Assembly (NCBI RefSeq): GCF_025457605.1
Contig: NZ_JAMZFY010000001.1
Coordinates: 620,001 to 684,000 of the forward strand
Length of the DNA: 64,000 nt
Source of the DNA: Haloarcula laminariae
GTDB taxonomy: Archaea > Halobacteriota > Halobacteria > Halobacteriales > Haloarculaceae
Direction of reading: 5' to 3'
Shown here: positions 23,519 through 33,506 of the stretch, in pieces
Layout: every line of letters begins with the position of its first letter
Position numbering within the stretch: position 1 is the first letter of the stretch
Notes under the pieces: model-generated
What the model saw: the letters and a program-made list of their open reading frames with translations, nothing else
What the model was told of the DNA's origin: nothing
Database searches by the model: none
Made by a program: the position numbers and the translations under genes

Positions 23519-25339
23519 TCAGTCGTCGACGGTGGCGGCCTCGACGTCGCCGACCTCGCGGCTCTCCTCGACGGCGGTGGTCAGCGAGACGTTGAGCCAG
23601 GCCATCGAGGCGACGCCGCCGAGGATGGTGACGGCGTTCTTGACGGCGTGGTCGACGATGGCGATGCTGAGTGCGGCGGTGACGCCGACCGGGGTCAGCG
23701 GCGCGACGATGATGGTGAACGCGCCCTCGTAGAGCCCGACGCCGCCCGGGGTCAGCGGGAGCACCTTCGCCAGGTTCCCGACGCTGACCGCGAAGAAGCC
23801 GACGGCGACCAGCGACGGGGTCAGCGAGTACCCGAACGCCGCGAAGACCGCGAGCGCGGTCAGCACGTCCAGCGACCAGATGGCCAGGCTCCCGATACCG
23901 ACGCGGGCGAAGGCCGGCCCGTCGGCGGTCACCGTCTGGATGTCGGCGACGAACCCCTCGACGACGCCGGCCACGTAGTCGGCGTAGGAGTCCTCGCTCA
24001 GGCGGCCGATGGTCGCCCGGACGAAGTTGGCGTCCGTACGGGCGCTGGCGACGATGGCGACGACCGCCCCGATGGCGGCGAGCCCCACGGCCGCGGCGAC
24101 GTAGACGGCGGTCTGACCGCTCTGTGCGGTGTCGCCGCCGACCGCGTTGCCGGTGATGGCGGCCAGCAGGTCACCGGCCGAGCCGGTCGCGGCCAGCCCG
24201 ACCATCACGACGCCGGCCAGGACGGTGATGGTCAGCAGATCGAAGACGCGCTCGACGGCCAGCGACGCGAAGCCGGAGGGATAGGGGATGGAACGGCGGG
24301 CCTTGACGACGTAGGCGCGGACCCCGTCGCCGAGCCTGGCCGGGAAGACGAGGTTGCCGGTCTGGCTGATGAACACCGCGCCGGTGAGAAAGCCCCACTT
24401 CTCGTGAAAGCCCATCGAGTCCAGTATGTCGCGGTAGCGCAGGCCCCGAATCGGCCACGAGACGGCGTAGATGAGCGCGCTGACGGCAACGAGGGCGGGC
24501 GAGGCGCCGGCCATCTCCGCCAACACCGTCCCCGGGTCGAGATACTGCGTCATCAACAGCAAGGCGACGACGACCAGCAGCGTTCCGGCGCCCATCGACA
24601 CCCGGCGGGTGATGCGCGGGCTGACCGACAGCTCCCAGAAGGTGCGGAGAATCTGGCTCCCCATGCCGAAGACGTCCCGGACGATGTCGACCTTCGAGTC
24701 GCCCTTTGGCTCCCAGTCGACGGGGAACTCCTTGACGCGATACCCCTCGCGCTGGGCTTTCACCAGCAGTTCCGTGTCCCAGAACCAGTGTTCGTCCTCG
24801 ACCTTGGGCCCGAGGGAGTCGAAGGCCGTCCGGGAGACGGCCTTGAACCCGCACTGGTGGTCCTGCAGGTCAGAGCGGAGGACGGTCCGCACGAGCGTGT
24901 TGAAGCCGATACTCGGGATTCCCCGCTTGGCCGGCCGGTCGGCGCGGTTCTCGGGCATCCACCGGGAGCCGGTGGCGACGTCGTACTCGCCCGAGCGGAC
25001 GCTTTCGACCAGCTCTTCGAGGTGGCGCATGTCCGTGGCGAGGTCGGTGTCGAAGTACACCAGCGTGTCGCCGTGGGCGCGCTCGAAGGCGTACTCCAGG
25101 GCCCCGCCTCGGCCGAGCCGCTCGTCGCTGTGGATATGCCGGATTCGGTCGTCCTCCCCGGCCATCCGCGTCGCGATGTCGGGCGTCCGGTCGTCGCAGC
25201 CGTCCTCCGCGACGATGACCTCGAAGGTGTCCGCCGGCAGAAAGGTCCCGAGGGTATCGAGCGTGACCGTCACCGTCCGCTCGATGGTGTCCTCCTCGTT
25301 GTACGCCGGGAGGACGACACTCACCTCGATATCGTTCAT
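23519..25339 (-). CDS. Fused family-2 glycosyltransferase and flippase-like membrane domain (UPF0104)
   Basis: The 606-residue protein has two modules. Residues about 4-240 are a GT2 (GT-A fold) domain of the dolichyl-phosphate sugar synthase type, with VSVVLPAYNEEDTI, VAEDGCDD, the DxD in VYFDTDLATD and HQCGFKAV. After about residue 255 come eight or so transmembrane helices of the lysylphosphatidylglycerol synthase TM/UPF0104 family (GNLVFPARLGDGVRAYVVK, LPLTPGGVGLYEGAF). Such a fusion could make a lipid-linked sugar and move it or its product across the membrane for protein N-glycosylation or envelope polymers; that is inferred. The ATG was preferred to a GTG two codons earlier. Confidence 0.88.
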   Translation of the reverse strand: MNDIEVSVVLPAYNEEDTIERTVTVTLDTLGTFLPADTFEVIVAEDGCDDRTPDIATRMAGEDDRIRHIHSDERLGRGGALEYAFERAHGDTLVYFDTDLATDMRHLEELVESVRSGEYDVATGSRWMPENRADRPAKRGIPSIGFNTLVRTVLRSDLQDHQCGFKAVSRTAFDSLGPKVEDEHWFWDTELLVKAQREGYRVKEFPVDWEPKGDSKVDIVRDVFGMGSQILRTFWELSVSPRITRRVSMGAGTLLVVVALLLMTQYLDPGTVLAEMAGASPALVAVSALIYAVSWPIRGLRYRDILDSMGFHEKWGFLTGAVFISQTGNLVFPARLGDGVRAYVVKARRSIPYPSGFASLAVERVFDLLTITVLAGVVMVGLAATGSAGDLLAAITGNAVGGDTAQSGQTAVYVAAAVGLAAIGAVVAIVASARTDANFVRATIGRLSEDSYADYVAGVVEGFVADIQTVTADGPAFARVGIGSLAIWSLDVLTALAVFAAFGYSLTPSLVAVGFFAVSVGNLAKVLPLTPGGVGLYEGAFTIIVAPLTPVGVTAALSIAIVDHAVKNAVTILGGVASMAWLNVSLTTAVEESREVGDVEAATVDD

Positions 25340-25503
25340 TGACACTCTTTGCGCTGTCGAGACAAAAGTAGCTTCCGTTCGCTTCTGTGGGCGTTATACT
25401 ATGCTTACCACACCTATCGTGGGAGGGACCGAGCGCTCGACAGCGGACTGTCTCCGGGGGTGTCGTGGTCGGCCCGGCGGAGCGCGCTGTACCGGCGCGC
25501 GGG

Positions 25504-27219
25504 TTAGTCCGCTTGCTCGGGCGACCGGGCGGTAATGAACTGCCTGAGGTCGGCACCGACCTCGCTTTCGGTCTCGTAGGGGCGCCCGACAACGATGTCG
25601 CCGGCCCGACTCCTGCCCACGCCCGGGACCGTCGCCAGCTCCGCCATCGAGGCGCTGTTGATGTCGAGCGGGTAGGGGACGCCGGTCACGGACCGGTAGC
25701 CGTGGTCGGTGATGGCGACGTCGATGGTCCGACCCAGCTCCCGCTCGCCCGGCAGCCCGACGAGCAGCGGATAGGTGCCGAGCTGGCGGCCGAACGTCTT
25801 GCCGTCTTGGTGGTACTCCAGGTGCACGTCGGGGAGTATCGTCCCCGGCGGGGCGACCCGCTGGAGCATCGGGTTGTCGATGGTCTCACGCACTTCCTGT
25901 TTGTACTGCTTGAACAGCTGCTTGTGGTCCTTCGCGATGTCGGCGCCGGTCTCGGCCATGTCGGTCCCCTCGAAGGCCATCACCTGCCGGATGTTCACGC
26001 GCCGGAGCATCAGCCCCTCGTCGTAGACGCGCTGGAGGAACCGCTTGTTGTGTTCGAACGTCTCCCGACGCTCGCCTTTCAGCCCGTGGACGAGGTTGAT
26101 ACCGGGAAGGAGCTTCGGCAATCGCCGGGCCGCGTCGTCGCCGAAGTTGGGCGCCGAGTCGCGGTCGCCGCCGGGGCGGAAGCCGGCCACCTCGTTCACT
26201 ATCTTCACCGCCTCGAAACACTCGTCGGCGGTGACGTTGAGGTTGTTGTCGCTCATCACCTCGGGGTCGGCCGATTCGAGTCCGAACGCGGCCGTGTCGC
26301 CGGGCGTGTTGTGTTCGGCGATGATGCGAATCCCCTCGCGGGCCTTGTCTGGCCACTTCACGACGGTGATGGGGTTCATGTTGTCAAGGTGGAGCGTCTC
26401 CAGGTCCGGTGCCACCTCGCGAATTCCCCCGTAGAGCCGGCGGAGGGCGTCGGGATTGGGCGCTTCGCCGTCGCCGCCGTAGGCGAGGATGTCGGCCTGT
26501 CGGCCCAGCCGGAAGTGCGCGACGCCCCTGTCCGAGAGGGCGTCCACCTCGTCGACGACGCTCTCGGGCGGGCGGAAGTCGGGGTTGCCGTACATCGGCT
26601 CCGTACAGAACGAACACCGGTACGGACAGCCCCGCGAGGTCTCCATCTCGCAGATGAGGTAGTCCGGGTGGTTGGGGTGTTGCTCGACGACGAACGCGCC
26701 CGCGCGGGCCCAGCGGGTCTCCTCCTCGATGTCGCGGTAGCGGTCGTTGAACCCTTCGAGGCCGGACTCGACGAGGTCGTAGACGGCCGCCTCCACGTCG
26801 GCCATCGCCAGAAAGTCGAAGTCGAGGTCGTCGCGGGCCGTCTCGCTGGCCCCCTCGTTCGCCTCGCCGACGCCGAAGCGGACCGGGCCGCCGATGATCG
26901 AGGTGCCGTCGGCGGTCCAGGCGAGTTTCCGGACCTCGTCCGGTTCGGCCGGCGTGCCGCCGACGTACTTGCCGGGGACGGTCATCCCGCCGACGTACAC
27001 CATGAGGTCGGCGTCCTCGACGTCACGCCACAGGTGCGTGTCCTCGCGCAGCTCGTCTATCGTGTGGTAGGTGATGCTGGACTCGGGGACGCCGGCGTCG
27101 ACCAGCGCGCCGGCGGCGTAGCGCGGATACGTCGAGATGTAGGGCGGGACCCCGAAGTGGGCGGGTTCGTCGACGTAGCCGTCGACGATGGTCACGTCGA
27201 GTTCAGCGGGGTCAGTCAT
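25504..27219 (-). CDS. Radical SAM protein with C-terminal helix-hairpin-helix
   Basis: The 571-residue protein has an N-terminal region (residues 8-150) resembling a B12-binding-like Rossmann domain (VTIVDGYVDEPAHFGVPPYI, VYVGGMTVPG). The radical SAM core has a CX3CX2C cluster, C198, C202 and C205 in SRGCPYRCSFC, then GLES and NLVHGLKGE. At the end is a helix-hairpin-helix of the comEA type, INSASMAELATVPGVGRSRA. The HhH suggests contact with DNA or RNA, so a nucleic-acid modification is possible, but the substrate is not known. The family is widespread in Euryarchaeota. Monocistronic by spacing, with DUF389 44 bases upstream on the same strand. Confidence 0.88.
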   Translation of the reverse strand: MTDPAELDVTIVDGYVDEPAHFGVPPYISTYPRYAAGALVDAGVPESSITYHTIDELREDTHLWRDVEDADLMVYVGGMTVPGKYVGGTPAEPDEVRKLAWTADGTSIIGGPVRFGVGEANEGASETARDDLDFDFLAMADVEAAVYDLVESGLEGFNDRYRDIEEETRWARAGAFVVEQHPNHPDYLICEMETSRGCPYRCSFCTEPMYGNPDFRPPESVVDEVDALSDRGVAHFRLGRQADILAYGGDGEAPNPDALRRLYGGIREVAPDLETLHLDNMNPITVVKWPDKAREGIRIIAEHNTPGDTAAFGLESADPEVMSDNNLNVTADECFEAVKIVNEVAGFRPGGDRDSAPNFGDDAARRLPKLLPGINLVHGLKGERRETFEHNKRFLQRVYDEGLMLRRVNIRQVMAFEGTDMAETGADIAKDHKQLFKQYKQEVRETIDNPMLQRVAPPGTILPDVHLEYHQDGKTFGRQLGTYPLLVGLPGERELGRTIDVAITDHGYRSVTGVPYPLDINSASMAELATVPGVGRSRAGDIVVGRPYETESEVGADLRQFITARSPEQAD

Positions 27220-27264
27220 ACCCCCGAGTTACGGCTCGACGCCTAAAACGGTGTTCGGTTGTCC

Positions 27265-28593
27265 TCAGGACGGCCGCGGGGTCGGCGTCGTCCCGCTCGC
27301 CGCGCTCGGGACGGTCGACCGCTCGTAATCCCGGAACCGGACCTGCACCATCACACGCTCGTCCGTCCGTTCGTCGATGGCCTGAGCGAGTTCGTCCGGT
27401 AGCTCCTCGTAGGGGCGGTCGCTGGTCCGCGAGAGCGTCACGGTCACCGTCGAGGGGTCGAACAGCGGCCCCGTGCCGACGTATTCGGCGGTGACGGAGA
27501 CGACGCCGAGGTCGTCGTAGGTGGCGCGCTGTAACACCTCCGTCGTCGCCTCGTTGACCGACCGCTCGAAGGTCACCTGCTGGTAGGTGCCCACGCCGAC
27601 GGCGCCGACCACCGCGACGACGAGGACGACCGTGGCGGCCAGCGCGGCGGTCCGGCGAAGCCCGTCCGTGGCGAAGACCCCCCGGTCGACCTCGTCCGGT
27701 CCGTACCCCATGTACTCGAAGGTCAGATACGCGCCGAGATTGACGGCGATGATAGTCAGCGTCAGTAACACCACGGCCCCGACGCCGACGCCGGGTTGGC
27801 CCCAGGCGAAGCCGATGCCGGCGGCGGCCGCCGTCGGGATGAGCGCCGCGGCGACCATCACGCCGACGATGGCGACCTGGCCCTTCGTCGCGAGGCTGAA
27901 CGAGCCGGCCGCCCCCGCCGCCAGGCCGACGATGACCGCGAGGATAGACGGGGAAAACCGGATGGCTATCAGCTCGATGTTCCCGACGGCAAGCTCGGCC
28001 GGGACGGCGAGGACAGCCTTCAGGAGCCAGCTGAAGGCCGTCGCCCCGACGACGGCGACACCCAGCCCGACCCCCTGCATCCGGACGCTGTCGAATACCA
28101 TCCGCTGGTCGTCCCGGACGAGCCCGATGCTCGCAGTCAGCATCGGGCTGACGATGGGCGCGAGCACCATCGACCCCACCACCACGGCCGGCGAACCGAT
28201 GAGCAGCCCCGCCGTCGCGATTATCGTCGAGAGCGTCATCATCCACAGGTACGCCCGGGTGTTGAGCCGCATGTCCTTGGCCTTCGACCGCAGCGTCCGG
28301 GGCGCGACCCTGTTGGGCGTCTTCGCCCAGCGGTTCTGTACCTCGTCGACGCCCTCGAAGGAGGCGAACTCCGTTTCCAGGGAGGCGATGTACCACTCCT
28401 CTTCCAGCCCGACCTCGTGGAGTTCGTCGAGTACGTGCTCGACGGCATCGGCGGGGACGACAAACGAGACGAGGGTCCGGTCGTCCTCGCCGCTGGTCTC
28501 CTTCGTGGTCGAGACGCCCAGCTCGTGCTCTCTGAGTTTCGAGACGATATCCCCCCGCTTTTCGTCCGGAACGACGACCTGTACCAGGCGCAT
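27265..28593 (-). CDS. DUF389 membrane protein (TIGR00341-like)
   Basis: The 442-residue protein has an N-terminal cytosolic ferredoxin-like domain (RLVQVVVPDEKRGDIVSKL... through about residue 90) and a basic linker. About seven transmembrane helices follow, including the family hallmark LLIGSPAVVVGSMVLAPIVS and IVGLAAGAAGSFSLATKGQ. A final periplasmic-facing domain (about 350-430) carries the extended VTVTLSRTSDRPYEELP. DUF389 proteins are uncharacterised or proposed small-molecule transporters. The C-terminal soluble domain is longer than in many bacterial members. Confidence 0.88.
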   Translation of the reverse strand: MRLVQVVVPDEKRGDIVSKLREHELGVSTTKETSGEDDRTLVSFVVPADAVEHVLDELHEVGLEEEWYIASLETEFASFEGVDEVQNRWAKTPNRVAPRTLRSKAKDMRLNTRAYLWMMTLSTIIATAGLLIGSPAVVVGSMVLAPIVSPMLTASIGLVRDDQRMVFDSVRMQGVGLGVAVVGATAFSWLLKAVLAVPAELAVGNIELIAIRFSPSILAVIVGLAAGAAGSFSLATKGQVAIVGVMVAAALIPTAAAAGIGFAWGQPGVGVGAVVLLTLTIIAVNLGAYLTFEYMGYGPDEVDRGVFATDGLRRTAALAATVVLVVAVVGAVGVGTYQQVTFERSVNEATTEVLQRATYDDLGVVSVTAEYVGTGPLFDPSTVTVTLSRTSDRPYEELPDELAQAIDERTDERVMVQVRFRDYERSTVPSAASGTTPTPRPS

Positions 28594-28788
28594 GCGCTGG
28601 GCGGTGGGTCGGCACCGCGAAAAGTACCCGTCGGGTATCGACCGGAGTCGCTGGCCCGCCGGCGGACCGCTCGCCGTGTCTCGCCGGCGGGAGACGCTCT
28701 GGGCGGTAAGCTCTGTGTACTCGTCCGACCGGGCGTCCGTCCGGAGCGATATCCGCGGTCGCGAATCCTCTTAGTCGGGTCGGCAGTG

Positions 28789-30687
28789 TCAGTCGTCGGC
28801 GCTGACCGGCTGCTCGTCGGCCTGGGCCGCCCAGAGGTCGGCGTACTCGCCGCCGCCCGCCAACAGCTCGTCGTGGCTGCCCCGTTCAACGATTTCGCCG
28901 TCGTCCATCACGACGATGGTGTCGGCGTCCTGAATCGTCGAGAGTCGGTGGGCGATGACGAACGCGGTGCGGTTCTCGACCAGCCGCTCGATGCTCGCCT
29001 GTATCTCCCGTTCGGTCTCCGTGTCCACGTCGCTTGTCGCCTCGTCGAAGATGATGATTTCGGGGTCGTTCAGCAGCGCCCGCGCGATGGCGACCCGCTG
29101 GCGCTGGCCGCCCGAGAGCTTGATGCCGCGCTCGCCGATTTCGGTGTCGTACCCCTCGGGCAGCTCCCGGATGAACTCGTGGGCCTGCGCCGACTGGGCG
29201 GCCCCGCGGACCCGCTCGCGCGCGGTCGCCTCACCGTCGGTCTCGCCGTCCAGTACGTCGCGGTCGCCGTAAGCGATGTTCTCGGCGACGGTGCCGGAGA
29301 ACAGGTAGGGGTTCTGCTCGACGACGGCGATGTCCGCACGCAGCGCCCGGAGGGCGTACTCGCGGACGTCGACGCCGTCGACGTTGACGGCGCCCGAGTT
29401 CACGTCGTGAAAGCGCGGGATGAGCTTCAGCAGCGTCGACTTGCCGGCGCCGGTCGCGCCGGCCAGCCCGACCGTCGCACCGGCGGGCACGTCGAGCGAG
29501 ACGTTCCGCAACACGGGCTCTCCGTCGCCGTAGCCGAAGGTCACGTCATCGAACCCCACCGCCCCGTCGATGCCGTCGGGCGTGTAGGGGTCCGCGGGGT
29601 CGGTGATGGTCGGCTCCTGTCCCAGCAGTCCGAAGACCCGCTCGGCGCTGGATTTGGCGAGCTGGTACTTGTTCGCCGACTTGCCGACGCGGCGCATCGG
29701 GGAGTAGAGCCGCCGGAGATAGAGGAAGAAGGCGGCGAACCCGCCGGCACTGAGGATGGCCTCGTTCTCGGGGCTCGTGATGAAGTCCATCCCGGCGATG
29801 TAGAGGATGGCCACGAAGACGACGCCGGTCAGCAGGCGGAGGCCGGCGAAGAAGGCCCGACGGATTCGCAGCGCGGCGACCTTTTCGTCGTGGTACTGCT
29901 GGCTCTGCTCGACGACCCGTTCGCGCTCGAACCCGTACCGGTCGAAGGCCTTGATGACCGGCGCCCCGCTCAGGTTGTTCTCCAGTCGGGTGTTCAGTCG
30001 GCTGACGGTCTGGCGGATAGAGCGGTAGCGCGGTTCGATGTAGGAGAGAAAGAGGTAGCTCGCCAGACCGACAATCGGGACCGGGGCCAGCGCGACGAGC
30101 GCCAGCAGCGGCGAGTAGGTGTAGAGAACGATGGCGATGCCCCCGACCGTCGCGACCACGCGGATTATCTGGCGGAACTCCGTGTTGAGGAACGACTCCA
30201 GCCGGTTGATGTCGCTGTTGAGGATGGACATCATCCCGCCGGTCTGGTGGTCGGCGAAGAATTCCATCGAGAGGCGCTGGAGGTGGTCGTACGTGTCGTT
30301 TCGCAGGTCCCGCTGTATCTTCTGGGCCGAGGACTGCAGCAGGTATCTGGACGCAAAGCGCGTCGCCGACCTGATGAGATACGCTATCGCGGCGATGACG
30401 ACCAGCCGCTGTAGGAAGGAGACGCGGGCCGCCTCGGTCGCTATTTCCCCGGCCGGGAGCAGGCCAGCCTTCGTGAGGAGACCCGGCTCCCCGCTCCGGA
30501 GGACGATGCGGTCGATAGCCGCCGCGACGATTATCGGCGGCACCAGTCGGGCAAAGCGCGTGATAAACGCAGTGAGAATCCCGACGGCGAGTCGGAGTCG
30601 GTAGGGGCCGGCGTAGCCGACGAGCTTCAGTATCGGGTTCCCGTCGACGTTCTCACGAACCCCCTCGAAGCCGCCGTCGTCGCTCAT
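28789..30687 (-). CDS. ABC exporter half-transporter (fused membrane and ATPase domains)
   Basis: The 632-residue type IV (exporter-fold) ABC protein has a six-helix membrane domain (about 20-345) and a nucleotide-binding domain. The latter has Walker [13 protein letters not shown] (about 415), the Q-loop in VVEQNPYLF, signature [16 protein letters not shown], Walker [10 protein letters not shown] and the H-loop VIAHRLSTI. All catalytic residues are present, so it should work as a homodimer or with a partner encoded elsewhere. It is alone on its strand with gaps on both sides. The substrate (lipid, drug or peptide) cannot be assigned. Confidence 0.92.
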   Translation of the reverse strand: MSDDGGFEGVRENVDGNPILKLVGYAGPYRLRLAVGILTAFITRFARLVPPIIVAAAIDRIVLRSGEPGLLTKAGLLPAGEIATEAARVSFLQRLVVIAAIAYLIRSATRFASRYLLQSSAQKIQRDLRNDTYDHLQRLSMEFFADHQTGGMMSILNSDINRLESFLNTEFRQIIRVVATVGGIAIVLYTYSPLLALVALAPVPIVGLASYLFLSYIEPRYRSIRQTVSRLNTRLENNLSGAPVIKAFDRYGFERERVVEQSQQYHDEKVAALRIRRAFFAGLRLLTGVVFVAILYIAGMDFITSPENEAILSAGGFAAFFLYLRRLYSPMRRVGKSANKYQLAKSSAERVFGLLGQEPTITDPADPYTPDGIDGAVGFDDVTFGYGDGEPVLRNVSLDVPAGATVGLAGATGAGKSTLLKLIPRFHDVNSGAVNVDGVDVREYALRALRADIAVVEQNPYLFSGTVAENIAYGDRDVLDGETDGEATARERVRGAAQSAQAHEFIRELPEGYDTEIGERGIKLSGGQRQRVAIARALLNDPEIIIFDEATSDVDTETEREIQASIERLVENRTAFVIAHRLSTIQDADTIVVMDDGEIVERGSHDELLAGGGEYADLWAAQADEQPVSADD

Positions 30688-30740
30688 ACACTGTCTTCGG
30701 CTACGAACTCAAATACCCCCGGCTTCTGGTCGACTGTCCC

Positions 30741-31535
30741 CTACACGTAGATACAGCCTTCCTCGCGCGTGCCGGCCGTCGTCGGCCGGCCCCCGCCGTC
30801 GACGCGGGCCGCACTGACGGCCGCGGCCAGCGAGTCCAGCGCGTCGTGGGTGTCCAGATAGGTCCCGCGGTGGTCCCCGACGGCCACGCTACAGTCCTCG
30901 ACGGCCGCGAGGTTGTACTCCCGGCGCGCTCTGGCGCCGTCGGTGTTCTTGTACCCCTCGCGGTAGCAGCCCAGCCAGCCGAAGGTGGCGGCCGGGTACA
31001 CCTCACAGACGACGGTCTCGGCGTCGTCCTGCATCGGGACGACCGCGGTGTCCGCCCGATCGGCCAGCCGGCCGAGCACGTCCCGGGCGCCGTGGTAGGT
31101 CATGCTCCGGACGCGGTTGGTGTAGGGGCAGAGCGCCCCGCGGCGGGCGTCGGTCTCCCGGCGCAGGTCGCGCTTGTCGACGCTCGCCTCGGCGGTATCG
31201 CGACAGACCGCAGAGAAGGCCGCCGGGTCCGCCGGGCCGTCAGCGCTCCCGACCCACTCCAGAAAGCCGCGCCACGTCCCGCCACAACGGGCGTCGAGCA
31301 GCGGCTGTGGGAGGCTGAACGGGAAATCGAGGCCCGCCGTGTCGACGTCCCCGGCTGTGATTCGCTCGACCAGCCCCGCGTGGGCGCTCTCGCGGTCCCG
31401 TCCCCACCGTTCGGTCGCCCGATAGCAGTCGTCGACGTGCAAGCCGACCTCGGTCTGTGTGGCCTCTGTCACCCAGAGCGCGTCGCCGGCCGCGCTCGCC
31501 CCGCTGAAATCCACACCGATGACACCGGAACCCAT
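30741..31535 (-). CDS. DUF429 family protein
   Basis: The 264-residue protein opens with GVIGVDFSGASAAGDALWV, the RNase H-like Asp-centred start of DUF429, and has LDFPFSLPQPLLD, RDLRRETDARRGALCPYTNR, VCEVYPAATFGWLG and the terminal THDALDSLAAAVSA(AR). The conserved acidic residues fit an RNase H-like or ATPase fold, but no activity is established. The ATG was chosen at this conserved opening; the longer in-frame reading has no conserved sequence. It is divergent from the small zinc-finger gene. Confidence 0.8.
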   Translation of the reverse strand: MGSGVIGVDFSGASAAGDALWVTEATQTEVGLHVDDCYRATERWGRDRESAHAGLVERITAGDVDTAGLDFPFSLPQPLLDARCGGTWRGFLEWVGSADGPADPAAFSAVCRDTAEASVDKRDLRRETDARRGALCPYTNRVRSMTYHGARDVLGRLADRADTAVVPMQDDAETVVCEVYPAATFGWLGCYREGYKNTDGARARREYNLAAVEDCSVAVGDHRGTYLDTHDALDSLAAAVSAARVDGGGRPTTAGTREEGCIYV

Positions 31536-31718
31536 GCACGTCCCGTCCGGGCCGACTGTATTCAATGTTCTGACACCCCGAGGCGCCTCTTGGCGACCGC
31601 TGGATAGTCCAGACTGGCGCCGGCCGGGGTGTTCCGCTCGGACTCGCTCCCCGCCGACGGGACGGTCCCGCTGCTGGATGCCGAAAGCGGTTTGTCGCTG
31701 ACGGACCAACGGAATACC

Positions 31719-31877
31719 ATGCCAGAGACACTGGAGGTCGTCTGTACCGACGACGACTGTACGCTCGATATGTTCGAGCTCCACTACACCTACGACATGC
31801 CCGACGGGACGGGCGTGGCGGAGTTTGCCTGCCCGTACTGTGGGGGCGAAGACTGCCTCGAGGCGATCGAGTTATGA
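31719..31877 (+). CDS. 52-residue zinc-finger (CPxCG-related) protein
   Basis: The short acidic protein has C-x4-C (VCTDDDC) near the start and CPYCGGEDC near the end; together they can form one zinc site. This matches the very small CPxCG-type proteins that are numerous in haloarchaea; I recall this type as DUF7559 without having checked. Its TGA overlaps the start of the Hsp20 gene (ATGA), so the two are co-translated. The role is probably a protein- or RNA-binding adaptor, which is inference. Confidence 0.72.
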   Translation: MPETLEVVCTDDDCTLDMFELHYTYDMPDGTGVAEFACPYCGGEDCLEAIEL

Positions 31878-32335
31878 TGGGCATCGCCGAGTCCATCGGC
31901 TCGGCCATCTTCGAGAACCTGGGCCGGGCCGCGGGACGGGTCCAGGAGAACAAGCCGCTGCCGGCGGACCTGCTCGAATCCGACGACGCCTACCTCGTCG
32001 TCTTCGACGCGCCCGGCGCGACCGCCAGCGACCTGCAGGTGCGCTACGTCGACGACCGCGTCGAGGTCCGGCTGGACCGGTTCCGGGAGTTCTACGACGA
32101 CTACGAGATGACCTACCCCGGCCGCGGGCTCGCGCTGGACGGCGCCGTCACGCTGCCAGACGACGCTGTCGTCGACGCCGCGGCCGCGACGGCGACACTA
32201 CGGGACGACGGGACGCTGCACGTCGAACTCCCGAAGGCCGACGCCCACGACGCGGAGCCGGTCGAAGAGCAGACGGCCCACGACGCCTCCGAGGACGCCG
32301 ACACGGCCGCCGACGCCGAGGACGACGAGGCGTAA
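31874..32335 (+). CDS. Hsp20/alpha-crystallin-like small heat-shock protein
   Basis: The 153-residue protein has a short helical N terminus and a central alpha-crystallin-like beta domain. This domain contains YLVVFDAPGATASDLQVRYV, DRVEVRLDRF and the G-x-L edge TLRDDGTLHVELPK. An acidic tail (DASEDADTAADAEDDEA) lacks the I-x-I/V motif that links sHsp oligomers. The ATGATG at the start gives two possible first codons; the first overlaps the upstream stop. It is probably an ATP-independent holdase, perhaps regulated with the zinc-finger protein. Confidence 0.75.
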   Translation: MMGIAESIGSAIFENLGRAAGRVQENKPLPADLLESDDAYLVVFDAPGATASDLQVRYVDDRVEVRLDRFREFYDDYEMTYPGRGLALDGAVTLPDDAVVDAAAATATLRDDGTLHVELPKADAHDAEPVEEQTAHDASEDADTAADAEDDEA

Positions 32336-32364
32336 CGCCCGCCGGAAGACGGTTTTCGCCGCGC

Positions 32365-33462
32365 TCACCAGTCCGCCGTCGGGTCGCCCAGCGGGTGGAA
32401 CTGTTCGTCCCCGTCGAAGCGGGTCGGGTCGAACCGGTCGGCGAGCGACGCGTCGAGTTCCGGGGCGTCGCCGCGGACGCGGTCGGCGAGGTACTCGCCG
32501 ATGGCCGGCGCCCGCATCAGCCCGTGGCCCTGCCAGCCGGTCGCCACCCAGCAGCCGTCGGCGACCCGACCCACGAGCGGGTCCCGGTCGGGCGTCGCCG
32601 TACAGGGGCCGGCCCACGCTCGCTCGACGGCGGGGTCCAGCGTCGTCGCGGCCCGGAACCGGTCGCGTATCGACGCGACGAACTCCGGGTCGGCCTCGGG
32701 GTCGCAGTCGTCCGGGTCGACCGCGTGGGCGCCGTCGCCGACCAGCACGCCGCCGTTGCGGGGCCGCCAGTAGAACTCCCGGCTGGCGTCGTACAACGAC
32801 GGGAGCGACGCGTCGACGGCCTCGGTGACGGCCACCTGTGCCCGGTACGTTTCGAGCGCGAGCGGGATGTCCAGGCCGGCAAGCAGCGGCTCGGTCGCCG
32901 GCCCGGCGGCCACCACCACGGCGTCGAACCCGCGTTCGCCGTCGGCCGTCGCGACGGTCTTCGGGCCTGAGAGCGACACCGGCGTTCCCGTTCGGACGGT
33001 CGCGCCAGCCCTTTGGGCCCGCTGGGCGAGATGGTCGACCACCTGCCTCGGCGCGACCGTTCCGGCGTCGTTCGCGACGGCGCAGGCGGTTAGGCCGGCC
33101 GTCTCGACGGCCGGATACCGCTCCCCGAGCGTCTCGGGTGTGAGTTCCTCGACGTCGAGCCCGAGCGCCCGCATCGCCTCGACCTGGTCGCGGACCGCCC
33201 TCGCGTCGCCCGCTTCGCGGGCCACCCAGACGTACGGACGCGGCGAGAGCAGGCCCCACTCGCGGTACCGGTCCAGGGCGCGCGTGGCGACGGCGGCGTC
33301 GGTCTGGTCCGCGAAGGCGTCGTAGCAGATGCCCGCCGCCCGGCCGCTCGCGCCGCCGCCGAGGTCGGCACGCTCGTAGAGCGTCACCGTATCGCCGCGC
33401 TCGGCGAGGTCTCCGGCCGCGGTGAGCCCCACCGCGCCGCCGCCGACAACGGCCACCCGCAT
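32365..33462 (-). CDS. FAD-dependent oxidoreductase (D-amino acid oxidase/glycine oxidase family)
   Basis: The 365-residue flavoprotein has the dinucleotide motif VAVVGGGAVGLTAAGDLAER at the N terminus and Y-E-R for ribose binding. A DAO-fold middle follows, with GTVAPRQVVDHLAQRA and AVVVAAGPAT, and the C-terminal FAD-binding VATGWQGHGLMRAPAIGEYL. It probably oxidises an amino acid or related amine, passing electrons to oxygen or an acceptor. The substrate is not predictable. It is monocistronic, facing the Hsp20 gene tail to tail. Confidence 0.87.
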   Translation of the reverse strand: MRVAVVGGGAVGLTAAGDLAERGDTVTLYERADLGGGASGRAAGICYDAFADQTDAAVATRALDRYREWGLLSPRPYVWVAREAGDARAVRDQVEAMRALGLDVEELTPETLGERYPAVETAGLTACAVANDAGTVAPRQVVDHLAQRAQRAGATVRTGTPVSLSGPKTVATADGERGFDAVVVAAGPATEPLLAGLDIPLALETYRAQVAVTEAVDASLPSLYDASREFYWRPRNGGVLVGDGAHAVDPDDCDPEADPEFVASIRDRFRAATTLDPAVERAWAGPCTATPDRDPLVGRVADGCWVATGWQGHGLMRAPAIGEYLADRVRGDAPELDASLADRFDPTRFDGDEQFHPLGDPTADW

Positions 33463-33506
33463 CTATCGCTCCGCGGAAGCCGGACTCGGTAATCTCTCCC
33501 GTTCCA

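Noticed and set aside
23648-25342. 564-codon plus-strand frame opposite the glycosyltransferase fusion gene
   Set aside because: Arg/Gly/Asp-rich antisense shadow; the minus strand carries clear GT2 and UPF0104 domains.
25387-27246. 619-codon plus-strand frame opposite the radical SAM gene
   Set aside because: Val/Gly/Arg-rich antisense shadow with no recognisable motif; the minus strand has the CX3CX2C cluster and HhH.
31536-31718. tRNA-like sequence (CTGGATAGTCCAG and nearby stems) between the DUF429 and zinc-finger genes
   Set aside because: No T-loop consensus, no anticodon arm of correct spacing and no acceptor pairing could be found; the interval is better read as divergent promoters.
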